From Fibrobacter sp. (GTDB lineage: Bacteria; Fibrobacterota; Fibrobacteria; Fibrobacterales; Fibrobacteraceae), in contig JAFPWY010000013.1 of assembly GCA_017412605.1 (NCBI GenBank), positions 248,001-312,000 on the forward strand: a stretch of 64,000 nt of DNA. The letters are read 5' to 3'. The notes below the pieces were generated by a model that saw only the letters and a list, made by a program, of their open reading frames with translations, made no database searches and was not told the origin of the DNA. Of this stretch, positions 7,710 through 16,344 are shown one piece after another. Every line of letters starts with the position of its first letter. Position 1 is the first letter of the stretch. Made by a program: the position numbers and the translations under genes.

Positions 7710-10700
7710 ATGAAAAGAGCCTTCCTGCTAGTCCTACTTTTTTGCATGGTTGTTTGTGCAAGAGTGAATCCGACCGCACCTGCTGTAAAGAACGGTTGTT
7801 ATTCCATTTCCACTACCGATGAATTGTATGGCTTTGCCGCGATTGTGAACGGCACCTTCGAAGAGGATCGCGCTGCGGAGAGTTCCGCCTGTGGCAAGCT
7901 CGAAAACGATGTCTGGGCAAATGACTCCGTGCGAACTTTTTGCGGCTATAGTGTAGAAACGGATGATTCCACGGGCAAGGAAGATTCTGTATACGTCTGT
8001 TACAGATATTCTTCTGCACAATCCCGGTTTGTGGAGGTCGACCCCGCAACTGTTGAACCTCGCGAACAGTGGATTCCGTTGAAGAATTTTTCCGGTTCTT
8101 TTGATGGCCAGGGACATGCTATCTGGGAACTCGAAAACGTTGAGGACTCGACGCAGGACAATTTGGGCTTTATCGCGTCTGTTGTCGGCGGCACGAAGGC
8201 AAGTCCGGTCGTTATCCGCAATTTGACTCTGCGCGACGCCGTGCTGAACGGACGGGATACGGTTGGCGGTATTGTCGCTAAAAATAGCGGGTATCTTTTG
8301 TTGGATGATGTGGCGTCCTTGATGAGTATAAGTGCGCGGAACCACGCAGGTTCTTTTGTGGGCCGCAACGAAGGACATCTTGTTGTCAAGAAGGGTGTGA
8401 CAAGTAGTGTCGAAGGTGAAAAGTTTGTGGGGGGTGCTGTCGGATCCAATTCAGGAACTGTGGATGTGGATAGCCTAGCCCTGAAAATAGCATTTGACGT
8501 AGCCCATTATGGCGCGAGCGGTTATGGTGCCTACGTAGTGGCGAATAGCCATGCGGGCCTTATTCTGGGCCTGAATGAAAAATTGGCCAGCCTTTCGATT
8601 AGGAATATCGAGGTGGATGAAAATTCCGTTTGGGCGGATTCTGTTGTGGGCGGCCTCGTGGGCGTCAATGAAAAGGATGCCGAAATCTCCATATCTACGA
8701 CGGCGATGGTTTACTACTTGGCCACGGATCGGAAGGCCAAGGTGGGTGGCTTTGTTGCTGTGAATCGCGGCATTGTGGATATTGCGAACTCGTATATAAG
8801 GGGCGGTGTTTCGGGGACCATGTCCGGCTGCTTTGTCGGTGTCAATGAGGATTCCCTCTCTATTACCAATTCCTATAGCGCGTGTACGTGGGAATCCGTT
8901 TCGGGGGATCCTATAGTCGCGGGTTGCGGTGGACGTATATCGCTCAAGAATACATTCTATCTAGAAAACTGCGGTGGGTTTTGCTCGGCACCCGTGACCG
9001 CTTCCTGCGCCGACAATATGGGGGCGAAACCTGTAACTGACAATGAAGTGAGGAATGGGGTGCTTGCGATACACCTGCACAACAACAAGGGCGGGGACGT
9101 TTGGGGACAAGATACGTCTAAGGATTATTATCCCAAGCTGCATGCGACTTTTGGCACTTATGAGTTCAAATTGCATTTGGGCTATATCCATAACGTTGGC
9201 TCCAATGGTCAATGGTGCTCTCCCGATACCAATATCACGTCCTATGTCTATACAAAAGGCGTAGACCAGTTCCCGGTGTGCTCGCAGTACGGTTATGAAT
9301 TCCTGGGCTGGGCTTATGAAGACAATCCGGATTCCATTGTAACTTCTATCGGCAAAACAGAATATGGCGACATCGACTTGATTGCGAGGTGGGCGGGCGA
9401 TCCCGTTGATCCTCCGCAAGATGAAGACGGGTGCTACCTGGTATCGTCCGTCGGCGAGCTTTATGGCGTTAGCGGGATTAAAGTAGATAAGGTGTGCGTG
9501 AAGTTGATGAAAGATATCGTTATCAATGTCAATATGAATCTGGATGACGAGTTCCATTTGAGAGACTGGCTTGGATTGTATGGCTTTAATGGCGTGTTTG
9601 ATGGCCAGGGTCATACGATTTCGGGCCTGTACGACCATGGCCTTTTCACGGATGTCCTAGAAGGGGACACCCTTGTCATCAAGAATTTGGGCATCGAGGA
9701 ATCTCATGTTATCAATCAGGGTCGTTCCGTTTTTGTGAGAAGTAATAGAGGTGTTGTCATTATCGACAGTTGTTTCAGTAGCTTTCCTAGCGGAGGTTTC
9801 GTCGAAAGCAACATCGGCAGCCTGTATGTCTCGAATTCCTATAATACCGGAGCCATCTATACGGGCGGCAGCAGTATCGTGAGTGACAATAGTGGTTTTG
9901 CTGTGCTGGATCATGTGCACAATACGGGCTCAGTGAAATGTTCTGGAGGCCTGTTGGGAAATAATTCGGGCAAGGCCGTTATTTCGAATTCCTATAATGT
10001 CGGGAAGATTACCAGGGATTGTGGGAGAGGGAATGCTGGTGGCATTGCCGGATTCAACAATGGGGAATTGGAAATCGTTAATTGCTATAGCGCGAATAAC
10101 TTTGACAGTGCAATGAAAGCCGGAGGCTTTGTCGGCAATCATTTCCTCGGCTCCCTCAAGATTATAAATTCCTATAGTGCAGGAATCCATGCGGGCAATT
10201 ATGGCATTGTGGGTATTCCCGATTCTCCGCCGCTTCATGGAGATAAATACGCCATCTACCTGGACAACGTCTACTATTCCGAGGGCGTCGGCGATACGAC
10301 CGGCCTTGGAATTTCGGCTTCTCCCGCAGTTTTCAGGAACGGCTACGTTGCAAAACTTCTCCACGACTATGTACAGAAAGATGAAAACGGGGATGTTGTT
10401 GCAAATGGCATTACCGGAGAAATCTGGGGTCAGGAAGTGGGCGTGGATTCTCTGCCGGTATTCAAGAATGCGCTGGTCGGTGTGGCCGATTCTGCTGGCG
10501 AAGGGGATATTGTCCCCGGACCCGTCGAGGCGTCTAGCTCCAGCAGCAAGGGCAAGAGTTCCAGCAGTTCAATCGGCAAACTCGAGTCCAGCAGCAGTGC
10601 AAAATCCGGCAATTCGGGCGACGTTAAGTCCAGCAGCAGCAAGGCCAAGAGTTCCAGCAGTTCCAGCCGTAGTGCGAAGAGCTCTTCCGGCAGCAAGTCT

Positions 10701-10940
10701 AGTATCGTTTCGCACCTCTTTGATCGCGGGGCTATCCATATAGAGGCGTCGCAGTTTGGCCGCGGGATTCTTATTACGGGCATCCCCGCGAGGTTGCAGT
10801 TCGTCATGTTCGACATGCTGGGCCATAAGGTGGCGTCCGGCGTGAGCGGACATTCCGGGATTGCGCTGGAAGGCGTTCCTGCGGGCAGGTACTACCTGCT
10901 TGCGGCTGGCGGACGGTTCGTCGTGAATGTGCGTCCCTAG
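7710..10940 (+). CDS. exported GLUG/InlB-repeat protein with C-terminal sorting-like domain
   Basis: Secreted or surface protein, 1076 aa. Start ATG 7710 has AAAGGAG upstream and opens a signal peptide (MKRAFLLVLLFC...). Two blocks of GLUG-type repeats (GGIVAKNSG, GGFVGRNEG, GGLVGVNE) form a predicted beta-helix. Between them sits a Listeria-Bacteroides (InlB B) repeat, recognisable by YGYEFLGWAYE and DLIARW. A Ser-rich linker (~945-1000) leads to a C-terminal beta domain ending PAGRYYLLAAGGRFVVNVRP, which resembles type IX secretion sorting domains. Likely role: adhesion or surface structure; no catalytic motif seen. It is a monocistronic unit between two hairpin terminators. Confidence 0.85.
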   Translation: MKRAFLLVLLFCMVVCARVNPTAPAVKNGCYSISTTDELYGFAAIVNGTFEEDRAAESSACGKLENDVWANDSVRTFCGYSVETDDSTGKEDSVYVCYRYSSAQSRFVEVDPATVEPREQWIPLKNFSGSFDGQGHAIWELENVEDSTQDNLGFIASVVGGTKASPVVIRNLTLRDAVLNGRDTVGGIVAKNSGYLLLDDVASLMSISARNHAGSFVGRNEGHLVVKKGVTSSVEGEKFVGGAVGSNSGTVDVDSLALKIAFDVAHYGASGYGAYVVANSHAGLILGLNEKLASLSIRNIEVDENSVWADSVVGGLVGVNEKDAEISISTTAMVYYLATDRKAKVGGFVAVNRGIVDIANSYIRGGVSGTMSGCFVGVNEDSLSITNSYSACTWESVSGDPIVAGCGGRISLKNTFYLENCGGFCSAPVTASCADNMGAKPVTDNEVRNGVLAIHLHNNKGGDVWGQDTSKDYYPKLHATFGTYEFKLHLGYIHNVGSNGQWCSPDTNITSYVYTKGVDQFPVCSQYGYEFLGWAYEDNPDSIVTSIGKTEYGDIDLIARWAGDPVDPPQDEDGCYLVSSVGELYGVSGIKVDKVCVKLMKDIVINVNMNLDDEFHLRDWLGLYGFNGVFDGQGHTISGLYDHGLFTDVLEGDTLVIKNLGIEESHVINQGRSVFVRSNRGVVIIDSCFSSFPSGGFVESNIGSLYVSNSYNTGAIYTGGSSIVSDNSGFAVLDHVHNTGSVKCSGGLLGNNSGKAVISNSYNVGKITRDCGRGNAGGIAGFNNGELEIVNCYSANNFDSAMKAGGFVGNHFLGSLKIINSYSAGIHAGNYGIVGIPDSPPLHGDKYAIYLDNVYYSEGVGDTTGLGISASPAVFRNGYVAKLLHDYVQKDENGDVVANGITGEIWGQEVGVDSLPVFKNALVGVADSAGEGDIVPGPVEASSSSSKGKSSSSSIGKLESSSSAKSGNSGDVKSSSSKAKSSSSSSRSAKSSSGSKSSIVSHLFDRGAIHIEASQFGRGILITGIPARLQFVMFDMLGHKVASGVSGHSGIALEGVPAGRYYLLAAGGRFVVNVRP

Positions 10941-10966
10941 CCGTGCCCTGGGCTGACTGTTTCTTC

Positions 10967-11002
10967 GGTCCTTTCGGTGTTCGCCGAAAGGGCCTTTTTT
11001 TC
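10967..11002 (+). terminator. rho-independent terminator
   Basis: An 11-bp stem GGTCCTTTCGG / CCGAAAGGGCC (one T-G pair), loop of 6, then eight T residues, 27 nt after the GLUG gene stop. Confidence 0.88.
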
Positions 11003-11044
11003 CCTTTTCGCGTGTTTGTTCGGCTGGAAGGGCTTGTAGCGGGA

Positions 11045-11075
11045 TTGCAGGGTTGCTCGGCTTTTTCTATATTTA
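11045..11075 (+). promoter_or_regulatory. rpsB promoter, TTG-N20-TATATTTA
   Basis: TATATTTA at 11068-11075, with TTG at 11045-11047 exactly 20 nt upstream. The 12-mer TTGCAGGGTTGC is shared with the rplM promoter at identical spacing. The predicted transcript has a leader of about 140 nt. Confidence 0.6.
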
Positions 11076-11111
11076 GCCCCGCCTTGGCAATTTCGCCTGG
11101 GTGAAACCAAT

Positions 11112-11138
11112 CACCGGTTTGCGAGAGTCGCTTCGGTG
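11112..11138 (+). promoter_or_regulatory. stem-loop in rpsB leader
   Basis: CACCG (11112-11116) pairs with CGGTG (11134-11138), and inside it GCGA (11121-11124) pairs with TCGC (11128-11131) around the loop GAG. An ~85-nt stretch separates it from the rpsB ATG. It is a candidate autoregulatory leader for S2; no family match was tested. Confidence 0.35.
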
Positions 11139-11222
11139 GCACCGTCCAGACCCCTGGGTCCGCCCGATGCTTTGCGGCTTAGTTGCAGACTGGGTAGTTA
11201 TAACCGAAAAGGAAAACATATT

Positions 11223-11963
11223 ATGGCAAATCTGCCTTCCGTCGAAGACCTGCTCGCTGCAGGCTCCCACTTTGGTCACCAGACTCAGCGCTGGAACCCG
11301 AAAATGAAACCCTACATCTTGGCTGAAAAGAACGGCATCTACGTTCTCAACCTGTCCAAGACCCGTGACCTCCTCGAAGAAGCCGGCAAGGCCGCTGCCA
11401 AGATTTCTGAATCTGGCAAGACTGTCCTCTTCGTGGGCACCAAGCCGACCGCTCGTCAGGTTGTCCTCGACGCTGCTGCCGCTTGCAAGCATTTCTCCGT
11501 GACCAACCGCTGGTTGGGCGGTATGCTCACCAACTTCCAGACTGTCCGCAAGTCCATCAAGCAGATTGACAAGATCGACACCATGGAACAGGACGGTACC
11601 TTCCAGGCTCTCTCCAAGAAGGAAGTGCTCGACAAGACCCGTGAACGCGAAAAGCTGCTCGGCGTGTTCGGCGGCATCCGCGAGATGGTGAACCTCCCGG
11701 GCCTCCTCGTCGTGACCGACCTCGCTCACGAAAAGATTGCCGTGGCCGAAGCCCGTCGCCTCCACATTCCTATCATCGGCATCTGCGACACGAACGTCGA
11801 TCCGACCCTCGTGGACTACCCGATTCCGGCCAACGACGACGCCGTGAAGTCCATCAAGCTCATTGTGGACTACATCGCCGCCAACGTGAAGACCCGTTCT
11901 TCCGAAAAGAAGGCTGACAAGGAAGAAGCGAAGAAGTACGACAACGGTGAGGAAAAGAAGTAA
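11223..11963 (+). CDS. rpsB: 30S ribosomal protein S2
   Basis: Small-subunit protein S2, 246 aa. It starts MANLPSVEDLLAAGSHFGHQ, the usual S2 opening, so the start is ATG 11223 and not the in-frame ATG at 11136. Family motifs are visible: RWNPKMKPYI, FVGTKPTARQ, NRWLGGMLTNF, DLAHEKIAVAEA and the C-terminal IPIIGICDTNVDP. An acidic/basic Lys-Glu-rich tail ends the protein. Its last codons contain the ribosome-binding site for tsf, whose ATG is 1 nt beyond the stop, so the two genes are translationally coupled. Confidence 0.97.
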   Translation: MANLPSVEDLLAAGSHFGHQTQRWNPKMKPYILAEKNGIYVLNLSKTRDLLEEAGKAAAKISESGKTVLFVGTKPTARQVVLDAAAACKHFSVTNRWLGGMLTNFQTVRKSIKQIDKIDTMEQDGTFQALSKKEVLDKTREREKLLGVFGGIREMVNLPGLLVVTDLAHEKIAVAEARRLHIPIIGICDTNVDPTLVDYPIPANDDAVKSIKLIVDYIAANVKTRSSEKKADKEEAKKYDNGEEKK

Positions 11964-11964
11964 T

Positions 11965-12861
11965 ATGCAGATAACCGCATCCCTCGTTAACGAACTCCGC
12001 CAGAAGACTGGCGTGGGCATGATGCAGTGCAAGAAGGCCCTCGTCGAAACTGACGGCGACATGGACAAGGCTGTTGAACTCCTGCGCAAGCAGGGCGCTG
12101 CCGTTGCCGCCAAGCGTGCCGACAAGGCTGCCAAGGAAGGCCGCATCTACCTCATCGAAACTGCCGACAAGGCCGCTGCTTTCGAGCTCTCTTGCGAAAC
12201 CGAACCGGTTTCCAACAACGACGACTTCGTCGCTCTCGCCGCTATGGCTGTGAAGGCTGTCGAAACGCAGGACATTAATTCCGTCGAAGACCTCAAGAAC
12301 GCTGTCGTCGATGGCAAGAAGGTGAACGATGTACTCCAGGACGTGCTCGTCAAGATCCAGGAAAACATCGACTTCCGCAAGTTCGCCGTCATCAAGAAGG
12401 TCCCGAGCTCTGTGTTCGGTCTGTACAGCCACATGAAGGGCAAGATCGGTGTCATCACCGAACTCGCTTTCGAAGGCACTCCTTCTGACGAAGCTGCTCT
12501 CAAGCAGGCTGCCAAGGACATCGCCATGCAGGCCGCTGCATTCGCTCCGGTTGCCCTGAACGACGCTGCTGTCCCGGCCGAAACGATTGAAAAGGAAAAG
12601 GAAATTGCCCGCGCTCAGATCGAGCTCCAGGCCCAGCAGACCGGCAAGGCTACCAAGCCGGAATTTGTTGAACGCCAGCTCCAGGGCCGCGTCGCCAAGG
12701 TCCTCAAGGAAATCGTTCTCGAAGATCAGGAATTCTTCATGTCTGACAAGAACCCGAAGAAGCTCTCTGTCAAGGACTACCTCCAGGAAGTCGTTGCCAA
12801 GCAGCTCGGTCTTTCCAGCCTGAAGGTCGTGAACTTCATCCGCTTCGAACGCGGTAACTAA
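11965..12861 (+). CDS. tsf: translation elongation factor Ts
   Basis: EF-Ts, the guanine-nucleotide exchange factor of EF-Tu, 298 aa. The N-terminal UBA-like domain has LRQKTGVGMMQCKKAL and the conserved DMDKAVELLRKQG, followed by the core exchange subdomains (FELSCETEPVSNNDDF) and a C-terminal module (QFFMSDKNPKKLSVKDY type). The start ATG is 1 nt after the rpsB stop, with GGTGAGGAAAAG upstream. In many bacteria pyrH and frr follow; here pyrH is about 17 kb away. Transcription appears to end at the hairpin at 12971. Confidence 0.97.
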   Translation: MQITASLVNELRQKTGVGMMQCKKALVETDGDMDKAVELLRKQGAAVAAKRADKAAKEGRIYLIETADKAAAFELSCETEPVSNNDDFVALAAMAVKAVETQDINSVEDLKNAVVDGKKVNDVLQDVLVKIQENIDFRKFAVIKKVPSSVFGLYSHMKGKIGVITELAFEGTPSDEAALKQAAKDIAMQAAAFAPVALNDAAVPAETIEKEKEIARAQIELQAQQTGKATKPEFVERQLQGRVAKVLKEIVLEDQEFFMSDKNPKKLSVKDYLQEVVAKQLGLSSLKVVNFIRFERGN

Positions 12862-12870
12862 GAGGTTTTG

Positions 12871-12952
12871 AGCGATGAGCTATGAGGTCGGGCCTTCGGC
12901 CCTTTGAGCAAATAGCTTATCGTGTCATCCTGAGCGCGACAGCGCGAAGGAT
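12871..12952. repeat. heptad repeats plus REP-like palindrome
   Basis: Two heptads AGCGATG AGCTATG (12871-12884) are followed by a GGGCC-TTC-GGCCC hairpin and by an imperfect palindrome at 12927-12952: ATCCT-GA-GCGC, loop GACA, GCGC-GA-AGGAT. The latter resembles widespread extragenic TGTCATCCTGAGCG-type palindromes. Only one copy occurs in this window. Confidence 0.5.
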
Positions 12953-12970
12953 CCAGACCGTAAATTGAAT

Positions 12971-13003
12971 TGGTCGCTCCTTTGCGGGGCGGCCAGTTTT
13001 TTT
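12971..13003 (+). terminator. terminator of rpsB-tsf
   Basis: A 10-bp stem TGGTCGCTCC / GGGGCGGCCA with G-T wobbles, loop TTTGC, followed by a G and a run of seven T residues. Confidence 0.75.
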
Positions 13004-13063
13004 GCCCGCAAGAGGCGCCTTTTAAAAAATGTTAATTTTGTCGTGATAAACCAAAGGGCCTGT

Positions 13064-14305
13064 ATGAAATCGAGACTTTATTCCATCGTTTTTGCTTCTT
13101 GCTTCCTGGGTCTGCTGGCCTGCTCCAGTGACAGCAGTAGCGGTTCGTCCGATCCTGTTCCTGTTGAAAATGGCGAGTTCTATTGCAAAGTTTCGTCTGG
13201 CAGGAATTGGGCCAGGCAGGAAATCAAGGATCCGGCAAGCGGGATTGTTTCTACCAAGGTGACCGTGAATGGTGGTGAAGTCGTTTCTTTGAGAATCGAG
13301 GACCTGGATGCGCTTGATGACGAGGAGTTCCTAAATAAGTGTGACTCGCTGAAAGAAGCCGAATATTCTTTTGATTACGGGTCTTTGCTCTGTGAAAAAC
13401 GCCATATTGAGTATTCCATTACTAGGTGGACCAACAAAGTCTCTATAAGCGATGTTGTTGATGATATGGAAGAGGATTGCGGTGAGTACGAGGAGGAATA
13501 CCTCAGCAGGAGCAGTTCCAGCAAACGTTCAAGTTCGTCTAGCGCAAAGTCTTCCTCTAGCATGGTGTCTTCATCCAGCAGGGAATCTTCGTCTAGCGAG
13601 GAATCCTCCTCGTCGAGGAGTAGTTCGTCTAGTGCGTTGACGTCTTCTTCAAGGAACGAGACCATTAGCAACTGCATTGATTCCGAATGTTTCGAAGATT
13701 TCGAAAATTTCGAACTTGAGGATGATACGGGCCTCTCCATAGATGGTTCTGCAGGCGTTGATGGTAGCAAGGCTCTCTCGTTGACATCGGACAGTTATGT
13801 TGTTATGCCGTGGAATCTGGATGATACGATTCAAGCCGGTTCGCTCGATTTTTATTATAAGCCCGATTCGGGATTCGCAACTTATGGTTCATATGCGCTT
13901 GTGAGCAATGACGGCGCTCGGATGAGTGTGCTTTATTCTGACGGTGAACTTTATTTCTACAAGAATCACACCAATGTTTATGTCGTGATTTCTGGAGAAG
14001 CGAATCTTGAAAGGGACGAGTGGTACCGTATTACGGCAGAGTGGAATGCCGAATTGGGATATATCGCATTGTTCCTGGATGGAAAACAAATCGCATTTGG
14101 TGCGGTTGAGAACGCCTATTACAGCCCTTCGGATCGAGGCTCGTCCGAGAATGTCTTGCAGATCGGCTATAAGAGCGGCTGCTGCATGAACCTGCTTTAT
14201 GGCCCCTTGTATGCTAGGGGAATGTTCGATAATGTTCGGGTCGCTACGGAAAACATCTTTGAAATCGTTGAGCCGGTTGCGGACGTTACCGAACCGGAAG
14301 AATAA
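13064..14305 (+). CDS. lipoprotein with Ser-rich linker and LamG-like domain
   Basis: Predicted surface lipoprotein, 413 aa. The start ATG 13064 opens a signal peptide ending in LLAC, so Cys is acylated. Residues ~30-140 are a small unrecognised domain with four Cys. Residues ~145-195 are a Ser-rich spacer of the type common in Fibrobacter exported proteins. Residues ~205-400 are a concanavalin A-like (LamG_3) jelly-roll: motifs GSLDFYYKPD, RDEWYRITAEWN and IALFLDGKQI are typical. Probable carbohydrate or surface binding; no catalytic residues can be assigned. It stands alone between the tsf terminator and the convergent nitroreductase gene. Confidence 0.8.
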   Translation: MKSRLYSIVFASCFLGLLACSSDSSSGSSDPVPVENGEFYCKVSSGRNWARQEIKDPASGIVSTKVTVNGGEVVSLRIEDLDALDDEEFLNKCDSLKEAEYSFDYGSLLCEKRHIEYSITRWTNKVSISDVVDDMEEDCGEYEEEYLSRSSSSKRSSSSSAKSSSSMVSSSSRESSSSEESSSSRSSSSSALTSSSRNETISNCIDSECFEDFENFELEDDTGLSIDGSAGVDGSKALSLTSDSYVVMPWNLDDTIQAGSLDFYYKPDSGFATYGSYALVSNDGARMSVLYSDGELYFYKNHTNVYVVISGEANLERDEWYRITAEWNAELGYIALFLDGKQIAFGAVENAYYSPSDRGSSENVLQIGYKSGCCMNLLYGPLYARGMFDNVRVATENIFEIVEPVADVTEPEE

Positions 14306-14380
14306 CCGAATTGCAGGACATGCTCCTGCTTACTTCGTCTTCCGCGTCTCCCATTGCGGGCTTCGGACGCCAGCCCGTAT

Positions 14381-15067
14381 TTACACCCACTCGAAGTTTT
14401 CTTTCCCGGCGGCAATCTCGAAATTGCACTTGACAATCCCAAGGTCCAGGGGAGCGTAGCCCATGAGGTCGAAGCTCGCCTTGGCGGCCACCTTGTTATC
14501 ATCTAGCAGAGTGAAGAAGAACTTCTGCCGGTTCATTGCGGTGGGGGCGAGGAGCGCCGCTTCCATTCCCCTTTCAAACCACTCGGGGAGCGGGGCGTTC
14601 TCGCTGCGCGCATCCTTGTAAAAACGGGAGATGGGCTTGAGCTTGCGAGTGGCGCCGTTTGACTCGCCGTATCCGCAGGCGATGACCATCCGCAACTTTT
14701 CGTCGGGCTTCATCTGGTAGGCGCTCTTGATGTTCTTGAACGTGAGCCCCACCCAGCAACTGTTGAGCCCCAGCGACTGCATCAGCAGGACAATCCTTTG
14801 TCCGTAATAGCCCACCGCCTCTTCGTGGTTGCCGTCCTTCTTGACCACCAGCGCGATGTAGTTCTTGACGCCGGAGAATTGCCCGTACTTGAAAATCCCG
14901 GTCGAAAACGCCAGGGGCTCGTTCTGCACCAGCTGAATGTGCATGCCGCCTTCCGCGTTGCACTCGTCAATCAGTTTCTGGATTTCGGCCGCCTTTTCGG
15001 GCTCGATAGGCCTGTCCGTGTATTTCCGCACCGAATGCCTCTCGCGAATCGCCTGTTGCAAGTCCAT
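14381..15067 (-). CDS. nitroreductase family protein
   Basis: FMN-dependent nitroreductase-like oxidoreductase, 228 aa, of the two-half (TM1586-like) subgroup. The N-terminus has the family signature IRERHSVRKYTDRPI, with QSLGLNSCWVGL in the middle and a second-half LLAPTAMNRQKFFF near residue 190, where FMN contacts are expected. Start ATG 15067 has a strong ribosome-binding site AGGAGG and a TATATTAG box 20-30 nt further upstream. It is monocistronic and convergent with the LamG lipoprotein. Physiological substrate unknown. Confidence 0.88.
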   Translation of the reverse strand: MDLQQAIRERHSVRKYTDRPIEPEKAAEIQKLIDECNAEGGMHIQLVQNEPLAFSTGIFKYGQFSGVKNYIALVVKKDGNHEEAVGYYGQRIVLLMQSLGLNSCWVGLTFKNIKSAYQMKPDEKLRMVIACGYGESNGATRKLKPISRFYKDARSENAPLPEWFERGMEAALLAPTAMNRQKFFFTLLDDNKVAAKASFDLMGYAPLDLGIVKCNFEIAAGKENFEWV

Positions 15068-15088
15068 AATGCCTCCTGGGTGATGATG

Positions 15089-15096
15089 CTAATATA
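15089..15096 (-). promoter_or_regulatory. -7 type box TATATTAG before nitroreductase
   Basis: Minus-strand TATATTAG, one mismatch from TAnnTTTG, 21 nt before the start codon. Confidence 0.4.
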
Positions 15097-15195
15097 GGAC
15101 ATTATTTTACCTTCCTTTTGAACAATCAAGTATTTCTTGATGGTTGGATTGTATTTTAAAGGGGGAGGAATCCCGCACCACCTAAAGGTGGCCAT

Positions 15196-15277
15196 GGACA
15201 CTTAAGCACTTCCCCAAAGAGGATAACTCTACTAAGGTGCTAAAGCACCAAGTATCGTATAAAAGTGCTAAGTGTCC
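15196..15277. repeat. nested inverted repeats upstream of Abi gene
   Basis: GGACACTTAAGCACTT (15196-15211) is the reverse complement of AAGTGCTAAGTGTCC (15263-15277) apart from one extra base. Midway sits a perfect hairpin GGTGC-TAAA-GCACC (15236-15249). Together they can form a cruciform or long stem-loop. The rest of 15097-15451 contains no gene that I can support. Confidence 0.6.
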
Positions 15278-15428
15278 AAAGGCCGCAACGCCCGGGTTTG
15301 ACTCAACCTGCCAGTATTTACTCGAAATGAGGGCCGATTCTCATTTAAACGAGTGAAAGGATGCTTGCCTTTCTCTGAAAAAGATTGTATTTTTAAGGTA
15401 ACAGGACCCCCCGCACCTCTCATTGATG

Positions 15429-15451
15429 TGTCCCAGGGGGGACATTTTTTT
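15429..15451 (+). terminator. terminator-like hairpin at the Abi start codon
   Basis: TGTCCC-AGGG-GGGACA (15429-15444) followed by seven T residues that run directly into ATG 15452. The only G-rich ribosome-binding sequence is inside the loop and stem. It could be an attenuator or could hide the binding site. Confidence 0.5.
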
Positions 15452-16316
15452 ATGGAAGTAAAAAAGGCGACAACTTATAGGGAACAAGTAGAAAAGATCA
15501 AACAACGCGGCTGTTGTATCGAAAATATTGACGATGCCATCCGCTGCCTTGAATCCATAAATTATTACAGACTCTCCGCTTATTTCCTGCCGTTTAGAAA
15601 AGCAGATGGGTCCTACCGGAACAAGCTTTTCAAGGATTGTACAGATATATGAGTTTGACCGCCTGTTGAGAAGGTCGCTCTTTTCGGCTCTTGAAGAAAT
15701 AGAAATTTCTATGAGGGCGAGGCTTGCTTATTTTCATGCGCATAAGTACAGCCCCGTTGGCTATTTGGATGCGTCGATTTATTCACAATCGCATAAGCAT
15801 CAGAAATTTCTGGACATGTTCAATAGGGAAGTTGAGCATAGTTCAAATGTTCCTTTTGTGAAGCACCATCAAGACTGTTATAATGGAATCTTCCCTATTT
15901 GGGTGGCTGTAGAATTGTTCTCGTTTGGGATGTTGTCTTATTTTTATGCCGACCTTGTTCTTGCGGACCAAAAGCACTTTGCTAGTGAGTATTATAAGAC
16001 CGTTCCGAAGAATCTCAAAAGCTGGCTAAGGTGCGCAACCGACTTGCGCAATATCTGTGCCCATTACGGACGGCTCTATTATAGAATTTTCTCCGCAATT
16101 CCTGCAAATATTGAGGAAGTAGAAGAAAAAGACGAACGCTCTCTTTGGGCGGCGTTCCTTGCGGTGCGGAATTTGTATCCGAATCCTCCAAAGTGGAACG
16201 AAGAATTTCTCCCGTCAATTAAAGAATTGTTTGAAAAGTATTCGTCTGCAATTCAGTTGGATCACATTTCGTTCCCGGAAGATTGGGCTGTAAAAGCGGT
16301 TGCTAAGGAAAAATAA
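15452..16316 (+). pseudogene. Abi_2 (AbiD/AbiF-type) abortive infection protein, frameshifted
   Basis: Both halves match the Abi_2 family of phage-resistance proteins. The first half (ATG 15452) reads YREQVEKIKQRG, then INYYRLSAYFLPFRKADGSYR and hits a stop at 15650-15652. The second half continues in the +1 frame from about 15618: TSFSRIVQIYEFDRLLRRSL, SALEEIEISMRARLAYFHA, FPIWVAVELFSFGMLSYFY and LRNICAHYGRLYYR to the stop at 16316. The RN(x3)H-like NICAH motif near the C-terminus is the HEPN-type signature of this family. A net loss of two or gain of one base near 15617-15620 breaks the frame, so the gene looks inactive unless it is a sequence error or programmed frameshift. AT-rich context suggests transfer. 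Confidence 0.85.
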
Positions 16317-16344
16317 TCTTTAGCAAAGATCCTTTTCTATAAAG

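Noticed and set aside
11136-11222. N-terminal extension of S2 from an upstream in-frame ATG
   Set aside because: The extra residues do not resemble S2, and the region is better explained as a structured leader.
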